NCBI RefSeq assembly: GCF_003574675.1
Contig: NZ_QOAZ01000027.1
Location: 1 to 50,740, forward strand
Direction of reading: 5' to 3'
DNA length: 50,740 nucleotides
Source: Azohydromonas sediminis
GTDB lineage: Bacteria; Pseudomonadota; Gammaproteobacteria; Burkholderiales; Burkholderiaceae_C
Shown here: positions 1-7,811 of the stretch, piece by piece
Layout of the letters: every line of letters starts with the position of its first letter
Numbering within the stretch: position 1 is the stretch's first letter
Program-made: the position numbers and the translations under genes
The notes under the pieces: generated by a model
Database searches by the model: none
Seen by the model: only the letters and a program-made list of their open reading frames with translations
What the model was told of the DNA's origin: nothing

Positions 1-174
1 ATGCTCAAGCGGCTGATCGCCAACATCGGCGCGGCCTTGCAGCACGTTCGGTCAGCTGCGGAGCAGTTCAAGGACCTCGACCGCTGGGGCTGCCTGCTGC
101 GCTACGTCAGCGACCGCATAGCCCCGATCGTCGGCCCACCACGACCCGCGGCTGGCCTGCCAGCGACGGGGTAA
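1..174 (+). CDS. possible 3' end of an unidentified gene (window edge)
   Basis: Frame 1 is open from the first base to a TAA at 172-174 and would encode 57 residues starting at an ATG on base 1, or the tail of a longer protein that begins outside the window. The first 40 residues look like ordinary amphipathic protein (leucine, arginine and alanine rich), while the last 15 are proline/alanine/glycine rich. I do not recognise the family. A transposase end is possible because no typical housekeeping gene fits, but nothing in the sequence proves it. It could also be a chance open frame in GC-rich DNA. Confidence 0.25.
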   Translation: MLKRLIANIGAALQHVRSAAEQFKDLDRWGCLLRYVSDRIAPIVGPPRPAAGLPATG

Positions 175-189
175 CTGCCGGATTTAGGG

Positions 190-513
190 TCAGTGATCCT
201 CGAGGCGCGTGTGCGTCTCTTCGGCGGGTTCGCCGGTCTCGGGGTCGATCCAGTCGGCGATGCCGAGCTCTTCCTCGGCTTCCTGCAGCGTCTCGCCGGG
301 CTCGACCCCCTCGTCGTCGTCGGCGGCGAGCATGTCGGCGCGCGCCTCCTCGGCGGTCTCGAAGGGGCCGAACTGGTTCTTGCCGTCGGGGGCAAGCCAG
401 TACCAGCCGTCGGGGTGCTGCACCAGGCCTTCGCTGTCGGGCGGCGTCAGGTCGTCGGGAAGCACCGCCTCGGGGGCCGGTTCGGGGGCTTTCGTCTTGC
501 GCGGCGAGGCCAT
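190..513 (-). CDS. hypothetical acidic protein
   Basis: A 107-residue protein of unknown function. The start is the ATG at 513, preceded by an AAAGGA-like ribosome binding site; a GTG three codons upstream is less likely. The N-terminus is basic and proline-rich (MASPRKTKAPEP). The centre has an HPDGWYWLAPDGKNQFGPF segment that resembles a small tryptophan/aromatic repeat, and the C-terminal half is strongly acidic with many Glu and Asp. There is no signal peptide or membrane segment. The acidic, low-complexity composition on a strand with good codon bias suggests a real cytoplasmic protein. No function can be assigned. Confidence 0.6.
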   Translation of the reverse strand: MASPRKTKAPEPAPEAVLPDDLTPPDSEGLVQHPDGWYWLAPDGKNQFGPFETAEEARADMLAADDDEGVEPGETLQEAEEELGIADWIDPETGEPAEETHTRLEDH

Positions 514-637
514 GATGGTCACGATCCTTTCTGGGCCGCGATGCTAACGCGCGTCACGAACGCGTCCTTGTCCGAGGTCAACGGCTGCCGGCGCGCTTGA
601 GCGCGCGCGCCGTGCCGGTGTCCGAAGGGCGAGCGGC

Positions 638-976
638 TCAGTGCGGCAACGGCGGCAGGCCGTGGTGCGCGCGGGCGCGGTCGCAGGCGTCGTCGCCGAG
701 GCCCAGCGGCGCGCGCAGCCCGAACTCGCGGCACGGCGACGGGCGCCACTCGTGGATCGCGCAGCGCACGCGCTCGCCGACGCGGCCCACCAGCGCCGCG
801 CAGCGCGGCGGCTGGTGGTCGGTGCCGCGCAGGCGGCAGGTGGCGCCGCCGAGGTCGACGGCCAGCCCGTCGGGCACGGTGCCGCCTTCGCTGTGCAGCT
901 CGGCGCGCGCGAAGTCGACGCGAAAGCTCGCGCAGCAGGCGCCGCAGCGGGTGCAGGGGTTGTCGGCGGCGGTCAT
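638..976 (-). CDS. YkgJ-family cysteine-cluster protein
   Basis: A 112-residue protein with the cysteine pattern of the YkgJ/UPF0153 family, thought to bind zinc or an iron-sulfur centre. The N-terminus carries CTRCGACC (residues about 8-15), a further cysteine lies in the ATCRLRG segment, then one in PPRCAAL, and the end carries the family signature VRCAIHEWRPSPCREF. Length is normal for the family. The ATG at 976 is the only plausible start. It diverges from the propionyl-CoA synthetase gene across a 113-base gap. The metal and the cellular role are not known from the sequence; a role in metal handling or protein oxidation is only inferred from family members. Confidence 0.85.
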   Translation of the reverse strand: MTAADNPCTRCGACCASFRVDFARAELHSEGGTVPDGLAVDLGGATCRLRGTDHQPPRCAALVGRVGERVRCAIHEWRPSPCREFGLRAPLGLGDDACDRARAHHGLPPLPH

Positions 977-1089
977 CGTCGCCGATCATCGCCGATGCCG
1001 CAGCAGCGGGCTGCGGCGTCAGGCCGACGCAAGCGCCGGCCTCAAAATCGGCCGTCGAAATCCACACGAAGATCCCGAGGAGACGCCGC

Positions 1090-2985
1090 ATGTCGTACGC
1101 CGACTTCCACCGCCGCTCGATCACCGACCGCGACGCGTTCTGGGCCGAGCAGGCGACGCTGATCGACTGGCACCGCCCGTTCACGCAGGTCTGCGACTAC
1201 TCGAACCCGCCGTTCGCGAAGTGGTTCGTCGGCGGCCAGACCAACCTGTGCCACAACGCGGTCGACCGGCACGTCGCCACGCGCGGGGCGCAGAACGCGC
1301 TGATCTGGGTCTCGACCGAGGTCGACAAGGAGGTCGTCTACAGCTTCGCCGAGCTGCACGCCGAGGTGCAGCGCACCGCGGCGATGCTGCTCGAGCTCGG
1401 CGTCAAGGCCGGCGACCGCGTGCTGATCTACATGCCGATGATCCCCGAGGCGGTGTTCGCGATGCTCGCGTGCACGCGCATCGGTGCGCTGCACTCGGTC
1501 GTGTTCGGCGGCTTCGCGAGCGTGAGCCTCGCCAGCCGCATCGACGACGCCGAGCCGACCGTGATCGTCAGCGCCGACGCCGGCAGCCGCGGCGGCAAGG
1601 TCGTGGCCTACAAGCCGCTGCTCGACGAGGCGATCCGCCTGGCGAAGCACAAGCCGGCCAAGGTGCTGCTCGTCGACCGCGGGCTGAGCCCGATGGAACG
1701 CGTGGCCGGGCGCGACGTCGACTATGCGCCACTGCGCGGCAAGCACATGGCCGCGCAGGTGCCGTGCACCTGGGTCGAGTCGACGCACCCGAGCTACACG
1801 CTCTACACGAGTGGCACCACCGGCAAGCCCAAGGGCGTGCAGCGCGACACCGGCGGCTACGCGGTGGCGCTCGCGGCGAGCATGAAGCACATCTTCCTCG
1901 GCGCGCCGGGCGAGACGTACTTCTCCACCAGCGACATCGGCTGGGTCGTCGGCCACAGCTACATCGTCTATGGGCCGCTGATCGCCGGCATGGCGACGAT
2001 CCTCTACGAGGGCCTGCCGATCCGCCCCGACGCCGGCATCTGGTGGAGCCTGGTCGAGAAGTACAAGGTCACGTCGATGTTCAGCGCGCCCACCGCGGTG
2101 CGCGTGCTGAAGAAGCAGGATCCGGCGTACCTGAAGAAGTACGACCTGTCGAGCCTGAAGGCGCTGTTCCTCGCCGGCGAACCGCTCGACGAACCCACCG
2201 CGAAGTGGATCGCCGAGGCGATCGGACGGCCGATCGTCGACAACTACTGGCAGACCGAGACCGGCTGGCCGATCCTGACGATCTGCAACGGCGTCGAGCC
2301 GGCGCCGAGCAAGTTCGGTTCGCCGGGCAAGCCGGTGTACGGCTACGACGTCAAGCTGATCGATGAGAACACCGGGCAGGAGCTCACGGGCGCGAACCAG
2401 AAGGGCGTCGTCGCGATCGAGGGGCCGCTGCCCCCGGGCTGCATGCAGACCGTCTGGCGCGACGACGCGCGCTTCGTCAACACGTACTGGAAGAGCATCC
2501 CGGGCCGGCTCGTCTACAGCACGTTCGACTGGGGCATCCGCGACGAGGACGGCTACTTCTTCATCCTCGGGCGCACCGACGACGTGATCAACGTCGCCGG
2601 GCACCGGCTCGGCACGCGCGAGATCGAGGAGAGCATCTCGAGCCACCCGGCGGTGGCCGAGGTGGCGGTGGTCGGCGTCGCCGACCCGCTCAAGGGCCAA
2701 GTCGCGATGGCGTTCGCGGTGCTGAAAGATCCATCGAAGGCGGCGACGCCGGCCGACGCGCTGAAGCTCGAAGGCGAGATCATGAAGACCGTCGACGAGC
2801 AGCTCGGCGCGGTCGCCAGGCCCGCGCGCGTGCGCTTCGTCACCGTGCTGCCGAAGACGCGCTCGGGCAAGCTGCTGCGCCGCGCGATCCAGGCCGTGTG
2901 CGAGGGGCGCGACCCCGGCGACCTGACGACGATCGAGGATCCGAGCGCGTTGCAGCAGGTCAAGGACCTGATCGGGCAGCGGTGA
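1090..2985 (+). CDS. prpE: propionate--CoA ligase (PrpE-type acyl-CoA synthetase)
   Basis: A 631-residue AMP-forming acyl-CoA synthetase of the acetyl/propionyl-CoA synthetase group. It activates a short-chain acid, most likely propionate, with ATP and CoA in the cytoplasm. Visible signatures are the N-terminal family domain (MSYADFHRRSI...), the AMP-binding loop YTSGTTGKPKGVQRDTGGY near residue 237, the YWQTETGWP adenine-binding motif near 390, the hinge segment around GYFFILGRTDDVINVAGHRL, and the acylation lysine in RSGKLLRRAIQ near 594. The QRDTGG sequence after the P-loop is typical of PrpE rather than Acs. No other prp genes are adjacent, so the link to the methylcitrate cycle is by family only. 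Confidence 0.92.
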   Translation: MSYADFHRRSITDRDAFWAEQATLIDWHRPFTQVCDYSNPPFAKWFVGGQTNLCHNAVDRHVATRGAQNALIWVSTEVDKEVVYSFAELHAEVQRTAAMLLELGVKAGDRVLIYMPMIPEAVFAMLACTRIGALHSVVFGGFASVSLASRIDDAEPTVIVSADAGSRGGKVVAYKPLLDEAIRLAKHKPAKVLLVDRGLSPMERVAGRDVDYAPLRGKHMAAQVPCTWVESTHPSYTLYTSGTTGKPKGVQRDTGGYAVALAASMKHIFLGAPGETYFSTSDIGWVVGHSYIVYGPLIAGMATILYEGLPIRPDAGIWWSLVEKYKVTSMFSAPTAVRVLKKQDPAYLKKYDLSSLKALFLAGEPLDEPTAKWIAEAIGRPIVDNYWQTETGWPILTICNGVEPAPSKFGSPGKPVYGYDVKLIDENTGQELTGANQKGVVAIEGPLPPGCMQTVWRDDARFVNTYWKSIPGRLVYSTFDWGIRDEDGYFFILGRTDDVINVAGHRLGTREIEESISSHPAVAEVAVVGVADPLKGQVAMAFAVLKDPSKAATPADALKLEGEIMKTVDEQLGAVARPARVRFVTVLPKTRSGKLLRRAIQAVCEGRDPGDLTTIEDPSALQQVKDLIGQR

Positions 2986-3079
2986 GCCTTCAAGGATGGC
3001 CGACCCGGCCTCGGCGCCGGCGTTGACAGGCTGCGCGGGCGGGACTAGCCTGCGGCGGCGATCCACGAAGGAGACTGCG

Positions 3080-3634
3080 ATGCGTCCCGTGAAAAAACCG
3101 CCCCGTCCACGCCTTCTCGCCATTGCCGTCGCCGCGGCTTTGGGCAGCACTGGGCCTGTCGCCGCCAAGGACGACAGCCAGTGGTATGCCGGCATCCTGC
3201 TGCAGTTCGACACCGTCATCAAGCCGGCTGCCGTGATCGGCTGGCGCAAGGCCAATGTCGACAGCGACGGCAAGCCGAGCGGGGCCGACATCGGTGTCCA
3301 GTTCTGGACCGACGGCCTGCACGCGGCGCGGCTGCAGGGGTTCAAGGGTGACCGCTGTCTGCAAGGGCAGCTGGGCGTCGGCTACAACTTCAAGAAGACC
3401 ACGCCGCTGCTGACCGGCGGCGTGCACGGCAACCACTGGTTCGCTGGTGCGGACTTCACGCTCAACGACCGCGCACTGAGCCCTTACGTGGGTCTCGACA
3501 CGATCGGCTGCTACGACAAGCCGTCAGCTCCGCCGCCTCCGCCGCCTCCGCCGCCTCCGCCGCCTCCGCCGCCTCCGCCGCCTCCGCCGCCTCCGCCGCC
3601 TCCGCCGCCGGCAGAGCCCCCCGCAGTGGAGTAG
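3080..3634 (+). CDS. exported hypothetical protein with C-terminal polyproline tract
   Basis: A 184-residue protein. The start chosen is the ATG at 3080 with a GAAGGAG ribosome binding site 7 bases upstream. Residues 1-29 form a classical signal peptide (basic N-terminus, LLAIAVAAALG core, small residues before VAAKDD). The mature body of about 120 residues is rich in Gly, aromatic residues and Asp, has two cysteines (DRCLQG and IGCYDK) that could pair, and resembles a small beta-rich outer-membrane or periplasmic domain. From residue 151 it runs into 27 consecutive prolines encoded by a tandem repeat, ending AEPPAVE. I do not recognise the family. The poly-Pro tail would need EF-P for translation. 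Confidence 0.7.
   Translation: MRPVKKPPRPRLLAIAVAAALGSTGPVAAKDDSQWYAGILLQFDTVIKPAAVIGWRKANVDSDGKPSGADIGVQFWTDGLHAARLQGFKGDRCLQGQLGVGYNFKKTTPLLTGGVHGNHWFAGADFTLNDRALSPYVGLDTIGCYDKPSAPPPPPPPPPPPPPPPPPPPPPPPPPPPAEPPAVE
3528..3608 (+). repeat. nine perfect tandem copies of a 9-bp unit (CTCCGCCGC)
   Basis: The unit CTCCGCCGC occurs nine times without mismatch. It lies wholly inside the reading frame of the exported protein and encodes Pro-Pro-Pro per unit. Because the unit is a multiple of three, copy-number change would lengthen or shorten the proline tail without shifting the frame. Confidence 0.95.
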
Positions 3635-3662
3635 GCGTAGTTAGGGTCATGCCGGTTGCCTC

Positions 3663-3684
3663 CGCGTCCGCAGCGCCGGACGCG
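3663..3684. terminator. hairpin between convergent genes
   Basis: An 8-bp perfect inverted repeat (CGCGTCCG / CGGACGCG, 6-base loop) lies in the 66-base gap between the convergent polyproline-protein gene and the PhoH gene. It has no T-tract on either side, so it is at best a weak or factor-assisted bidirectional terminator. Confidence 0.35.
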
Positions 3685-3700
3685 GGCAGGTCCTCGCGCG

Positions 3701-5338
3701 CTACAGCACGTCGCTCGCGTAGTCCGCCAGCCGCGAGCGCTCGCCGCGCGCGAGCATCAGGTGGCCGCTGTGCGGCCAGCCCTTGAAGCGGTCGACGACG
3801 TAGGTCAGGCCCGAGCTGCCTTCGGTCAGGTACGGCGTGTCGATCTGCGCGAGGTTGCCCAGGCAGACGATCTTCGTGCCCGGGCCGGCACGCGTGACGA
3901 GCGTCTTCATCTGCTTGGGCGTCAGGTTCTGCGCCTCGTCGATGATGACGAACTTGCTCAGGAACGTGCGCCCGCGCATGAAGTTCAGGCTCTTGATCTT
4001 GATCTTCGCGCGCACGAGGTCGTTGGTCGCGGCGCGGCCCCACTCGCCGGCGCCGCTGTCGCTGCGCGCGAGCACCTCGAGGTTGTCGTCGAGCGCGCCC
4101 ATCCACGGGCCCATCTTCTCTTCCTCGGTGCCGGGCAGGAACCCGATGTCCTCGCCGAGCGGCACCGTCACGCGCGTGACGATGATCTCGCTGTAGCGCC
4201 GCTCGTCGAGCACCTGGCTCAGCCCCGCGGCCAGCGTCATCAGTGTCTTGCCGGTGCCCGCCGTGCCGGTCAGCGTGATGAAGTCGACCTCGGGGTCCAT
4301 CAGCAGGTTCAGCGCGAAGTTCTGCTCGCGGTTGCGCGCCGTGATGCCCCACACGGCGTTCTTCTGGTGCGTGTAGTCCTTCAGCGTCTTGAGCACCGCG
4401 GTCTTGCCGGTGATCTCGGTCACGCGCGCATACAGCGGCGCGGCGCCGGGTGTCTCGAGGTAGACGAACTGGTTGACGAGCAGCGCGGGCACGAGCGGCC
4501 CCGCGATGCGGTAGAAGGTGTGGCCGCCTTGCTGCCAGCTCTCCATCGTCTTGCCGTGGCGCTCCCAGAAGTCGGAGGGCAGCGGCAGCACGCCGGTGTA
4601 GAGCAGGTCGCCGTCTTCGAGCGTCTTGTCGTTGAAGTAGTCCTCGGCGGCCAGCCCGAGCGCGCGCGCCTTGACGCGCATGTTGATGTCCTTCGACACC
4701 AGCACGACGTCGCGGCCCGGGTGCGCCTCGCGCAGCGCCGCCACGACGGCCAGGATCTGGTTGTCGGCCTTGCCCTGCGGCAGCGCCGCGGGCAGCTTGC
4801 TGTCGAGCAGCGTGGTCTGGAAGAACAGCCGCCCTCCGGCCTCGCGGTGCCCCGTCTTGGCCAGCGGGATGCCGTCGGCCGGCGCCAGCGCGCCGTCGGC
4901 GGCGAGCGCGTCGAGCTCGCGGCTGACCTGACGCACGTTGCGCGCGACCTCGCTCATGCCCTTTTTGTGGCCGTCGAGTTCCTCGAGCGTGATCAGCGGC
5001 AGGTAGATGTCGTGTTCCTCGAAGCGGAACAGGCTCATCGGATCGTGCATCAGCACGTTGGTGTCCAGGACGAACAGCTTCGGCGGTCCCTCGGCGCGTG
5101 GCTTGCGTGCACGCGCTGCCGGCCGCGTCGGCGGCTGCGTGGGGGCGGGGCGGGCCGCCTCGGGGCGGGCCGCGGGGGCCGTGGCGGCGGCGTCGAGCAG
5201 GTCGAGCACCGTGGTGTCGGCGTCGGTGCGCGGCGTGCCACCGAGGGTGCGCTTGGCCGTCTTCGGCGCGGCCTGGGATTCGAAGTCAGCGGGCGAGAGC
5301 AGGGCGGCTTTGCGGGCGGGTGGCTTCGGCAGGGGCAT
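3701..5338 (-). CDS. PIN-PhoH family ATPase (YlaK/PhoH2-like)
   Basis: A 545-residue two-domain protein. The start is taken as ATG 5338 (MPLPKPPARK); an in-frame start 25 codons upstream would run into the upstream terminator. Residues 1-85 are a low-complexity Ala/Pro/Arg linker. A PIN ribonuclease domain begins with LFVLDTNVLMHD (about residues 88-99) with the acidic residues expected of PIN enzymes. The C-terminal PhoH ATPase has a Walker A GTAGTGKT with K364, a Walker B FVIIDEAQNLTP and the downstream GNLAQIDTPYL segment. Family members are RNA-directed helicase/nuclease-like proteins in the cytoplasm, often described as toxin-antitoxin relatives or phosphate-starvation proteins. The real substrate is unknown. 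It lies downstream of bcp, separated by a terminator. Confidence 0.88.
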   Translation of the reverse strand: MPLPKPPARKAALLSPADFESQAAPKTAKRTLGGTPRTDADTTVLDLLDAAATAPAARPEAARPAPTQPPTRPAARARKPRAEGPPKLFVLDTNVLMHDPMSLFRFEEHDIYLPLITLEELDGHKKGMSEVARNVRQVSRELDALAADGALAPADGIPLAKTGHREAGGRLFFQTTLLDSKLPAALPQGKADNQILAVVAALREAHPGRDVVLVSKDINMRVKARALGLAAEDYFNDKTLEDGDLLYTGVLPLPSDFWERHGKTMESWQQGGHTFYRIAGPLVPALLVNQFVYLETPGAAPLYARVTEITGKTAVLKTLKDYTHQKNAVWGITARNREQNFALNLLMDPEVDFITLTGTAGTGKTLMTLAAGLSQVLDERRYSEIIVTRVTVPLGEDIGFLPGTEEEKMGPWMGALDDNLEVLARSDSGAGEWGRAATNDLVRAKIKIKSLNFMRGRTFLSKFVIIDEAQNLTPKQMKTLVTRAGPGTKIVCLGNLAQIDTPYLTEGSSGLTYVVDRFKGWPHSGHLMLARGERSRLADYASDVL

Positions 5339-5360
5339 GGAGGGGCGTCGACTCGGTGCA

Positions 5361-5400
5361 GAAAACGAAAAAGCCGCCCAGTCGGCTGGGCGGCTTCGGC
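5361..5400 (-). terminator. rho-independent terminator downstream of bcp
   Basis: Read on the minus strand, a perfect 10-bp stem (AAGCCGCCCA / TGGGCGGCTT, 6-base loop, 5371-5396) is followed by a T-rich tract TTTTTCGTTTTC (5372-5361). It ends the bcp transcript and separates it from the PhoH gene that starts 23 bases further on. A second hairpin without T-tract (ACGGGCCC stem, 5481-5500) lies between it and the bcp stop. Confidence 0.85.
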
Positions 5401-5523
5401 GGACGGCGCGCAAATTCGCGACTCACGCAGCCATTATGCACACCGCCCGGCGGCGTGCAGCACGGCCCGCGCCAATGCGAACGGGCCCCGCAGGGCCCGT
5501 CGTCATGGTCGACGCGTGCGCCG

Positions 5524-6000
5524 TCAGGCCGGCTGCTTCAGGCTCTTGACGGCCTTGAGCACTTCGTCGACGTGGCCGGCGACCTTGATGCCGCGCCACT
5601 CGGCGCGCAGCACGCCGTCGGGGCCGATCAGGAAGGTGCTGCGCTCGATGCCCTTGACCTTCTTGCCGTACATGATCTTGTTCTTGACGACACCGAACAT
5701 GTGGCACAGCTTCTCTTCGGTGTCGGCAATCAGCTCGAACGGCAGCTCGAGGTTGGCCTTGAAGCGCTCGTGCGAGGCCATGTTGTCGCGCGAGACGCCG
5801 AACACGACCGCACCGGCCTTCACGAACTCCTTGTGACGGTCGCGAAACTGCATCGCCTCCGTCGTGCAGCCGGGCGTGTTGTCCTTCGGGTAGAAGTACA
5901 GCACGATGGCCTTGCCCGCGAACGCCTGCGGCGAGAACTTGACGCCGCCGGTGGCGGACGCTTCGAATTCGGGGAGGGGCTTGTTCAGGGCGGGCGTCAT
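5524..6000 (-). CDS. bcp: thiol peroxidase, Bcp/PrxQ family
   Basis: A 158-residue peroxiredoxin of the BCP/PrxQ group that reduces hydrogen and organic peroxides using thiols. The peroxidatic site is NTPGCTTEA with C45. The position five residues later, which holds the resolving cysteine in E. coli Bcp, is Met here (M50); the only other visible cysteine is C99 in KLCHMF. The enzyme therefore probably uses an external thiol or C99 for resolution. The start is ATG 6000, which gives the usual family length; upstream in-frame codons would add an arginine-rich stretch not typical of Bcp. There is no obvious Shine-Dalgarno. It is followed by a strong terminator. Confidence 0.92.
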   Translation of the reverse strand: MTPALNKPLPEFEASATGGVKFSPQAFAGKAIVLYFYPKDNTPGCTTEAMQFRDRHKEFVKAGAVVFGVSRDNMASHERFKANLELPFELIADTEEKLCHMFGVVKNKIMYGKKVKGIERSTFLIGPDGVLRAEWRGIKVAGHVDEVLKAVKSLKQPA

Positions 6001-6075
6001 GGGCGGGCGGGTCTCGGCTTCGTGGCGGGCGCTGAGCAGTGCACGCGGCAGGCGCAACCGCGAACACAATCACAA

Positions 6076-6081
6076 ATTATA
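6076..6081 (-). promoter_or_regulatory. bcp: possible -10 element upstream of bcp
   Basis: A perfect TATAAT reads on the minus strand at 6081-6076, about 75 bases before the bcp start, in an otherwise GC-rich gap. No convincing -35 box lies 16-18 bases upstream and there is no extended TG, so the promoter call rests on the -10 alone. Confidence 0.4.
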
Positions 6082-6134
6082 GGGGCGCTGGCCCTTCGCG
6101 CCCCGGCCGCAGCCCCTGCGGCACGGCACGGCGC

Positions 6135-6515
6135 TCAGCCGCCGGGTTCGATCAGCAGCGCCGCCGCGACCATGCGCCCCTCGCTGGCCAGAACGTTGTA
6201 GGTGCGGCAGGCGGCGCCGGTGTCCATCGTCTCGACGCCGATGCGCCGCTCGATCAACGCGCGCTGCAGTGCGGGCGCGACGAAACGCAGGCGCGTTCCC
6301 GACCCGAAGATGACGACCTCGGGCTGCAGCGCGATCAGCTGCTCGAAATGCGCCGCGGTCAGGTCGGCCAGCCGCTGCACCGGCCAGGCGACGGCGTCAC
6401 CGCGCCAGGGCACCAGCACGCTCGAACGCCACTCGGTGGCGTTGACCCACACCCGCCCGGCGTCGTGGCGCGAAATGACGTTGACGCCGTCGAGCCGGTC
6501 GGGCTGGAACTTCAT
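6135..6515 (-). CDS. Mth938-like domain (DUF498) protein
   Basis: A 126-residue protein with the Mth938/NDUFAF3-like fold signature: N-terminal MKFQPDRLDGVNVI, a central WPVQRLADLTAAHFEQL segment, the conserved glycine-rich strand VVIFGSGTRLRF, and a C-terminal IGVETMDTGAACRTYNVLASEGR segment in which the TxAACRTYN and EGR residues are characteristic. The start is ATG 6515. Eukaryotic relatives help assemble respiratory complex I; bacterial members have no established function. It diverges from the aminotransferase gene over a 61-base AT-richer gap that contains overlapping -10-like hexamers (GATAAT on plus at 6520; TAGAAT on minus at 6529), plausible for divergent promoters. Confidence 0.85.
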   Translation of the reverse strand: MKFQPDRLDGVNVISRHDAGRVWVNATEWRSSVLVPWRGDAVAWPVQRLADLTAAHFEQLIALQPEVVIFGSGTRLRFVAPALQRALIERRIGVETMDTGAACRTYNVLASEGRMVAAALLIEPGG

Positions 6516-6576
6516 ACCAGATAATTCTAGGTCCGCCGTGCCACGGCGCGTCCGCACCCGACCGGAGCCCCTTTCC

Positions 6577-7803
6577 GTGAAACCGATCGCCAAGTCCAGC
6601 AAGCTGGCCGACGTCTGCTACGACATCCGCGGGCCCGTGCTCGACAAGGCGCGGCAGATGGAGGAAGAAGGGCACAAGATCATCAAGCTCAACATCGGCA
6701 ACCTCGCCGTGTTCGGCTTCGACCCGCCCGACGAGATCGTGCAGGACATGATCCGCAACCTGCCCAGCGCCGCGGGCTACACCGACAGCAAGGGGCTGTT
6801 CGCGCCGCGCAAGGCGGTCGTGCACTACACGCAGGAAAAGGGCATCCACGGCGTCACGGTCGACGACGTCTACCTCGGCAACGGCGCGTCGGAGCTGATC
6901 GTGATGGCGCTCAACGCGCTGCTCGACAACGGCGACGAGATCCTCGTGCCGGCGCCCGACTACCCGCTGTGGACCGCGGCGGTGTCGCTGTCGGGTGGGC
7001 GCCCCGTGCACTACCTGTGCGACGAGGGCGCCGGCTGGCTGCCCGACCTCGACGACATCCGGCGCAAGATCACGCCGAACACGCGCGGCATCGTCGTCAT
7101 CAACCCGAACAACCCCACCGGGGCGCTGTACCCGCCCGAGCTGCTGAAGGAGATCGTCGAGATCGCGCGCCAGCACGAGCTGATCGTGTTCGCCGACGAG
7201 ATCTACGACAAGACGCTGTACGACGGCAACACGCACACGAGCATCGCGTCGCTGGCCGACGACGTGCTGTTCGTGACCTTCAACGGCCTGAGCAAGAACT
7301 ACCGCAGCTGCGGCTACCGCGCGGGCTGGATGGTCGTCAGCGGCGACAAGCGCGACGCGAAGGACTACATCGAGGGCCTGAACATGCTCGCATCGATGCG
7401 GCTGTGCGCAAACACGCCGGGCCAGCTCGCGATCCAGACCGCGCTCGGCGGCTACCAGAGCATCAAGGACCTCGTCGCGCCGGGCGGGCGGCTCACGCGC
7501 CAGCGCGATCTCGCGTGCGACCTGCTCGGCCAGATCCCGGGCGTCAGCGTCGTCAAGCCGAAGGCGGCGCTGTACATGTTCCCGCGCCTGGACCCGAAGA
7601 TCTACCCGATCACCGACGACCAGCAGTTCGCCTACGACCTGCTCGCCGACGAGAAGGTGCTGATCGTGCAGGGCACCGGCTTCAACTGGCCCCAGCCCGA
7701 CCACTTCCGCCTCGTGTTCCTGCCCAACTCCGACGATCTCGCCGAGGCCATCGGACGCATCGCCCGCTTCCTCGAGCACTACCGCAAGCGCCACACGGCC
7801 TGA
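6577..7803 (+). CDS. alaA: PLP-dependent aminotransferase, AlaA type
   Basis: A 408-residue class I/II aminotransferase starting at GTG 6577, with GGAG about 11 bases upstream. It resembles AlaA (YfbQ), which makes alanine from pyruvate with glutamate. The PLP lysine is K240 in NGLSKNYRSCGYRAGW; other family segments are NPNNPTGALYP, FADEIYDKTLYDG and the C-terminal VQGTGFNWP...HFRLVFLP. In Burkholderiales this gene commonly precedes hom and thrC, as here, so it probably belongs to the same amino-acid transcription unit; the gap to hom is 8 bases. Substrate preference (alanine versus other amino acids) is inferred from family and context. Confidence 0.88.
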   Translation: MKPIAKSSKLADVCYDIRGPVLDKARQMEEEGHKIIKLNIGNLAVFGFDPPDEIVQDMIRNLPSAAGYTDSKGLFAPRKAVVHYTQEKGIHGVTVDDVYLGNGASELIVMALNALLDNGDEILVPAPDYPLWTAAVSLSGGRPVHYLCDEGAGWLPDLDDIRRKITPNTRGIVVINPNNPTGALYPPELLKEIVEIARQHELIVFADEIYDKTLYDGNTHTSIASLADDVLFVTFNGLSKNYRSCGYRAGWMVVSGDKRDAKDYIEGLNMLASMRLCANTPGQLAIQTALGGYQSIKDLVAPGGRLTRQRDLACDLLGQIPGVSVVKPKAALYMFPRLDPKIYPITDDQQFAYDLLADEKVLIVQGTGFNWPQPDHFRLVFLPNSDDLAEAIGRIARFLEHYRKRHTA

Positions 7804-7811
7804 GCCCGCCC

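Noticed and set aside
1042-3345. A 767-codon minus-strand frame opposite prpE
   Set aside because: Shadow frame with repetitive Arg/Val/Ala/Asp composition; prpE on the other strand has all family motifs.
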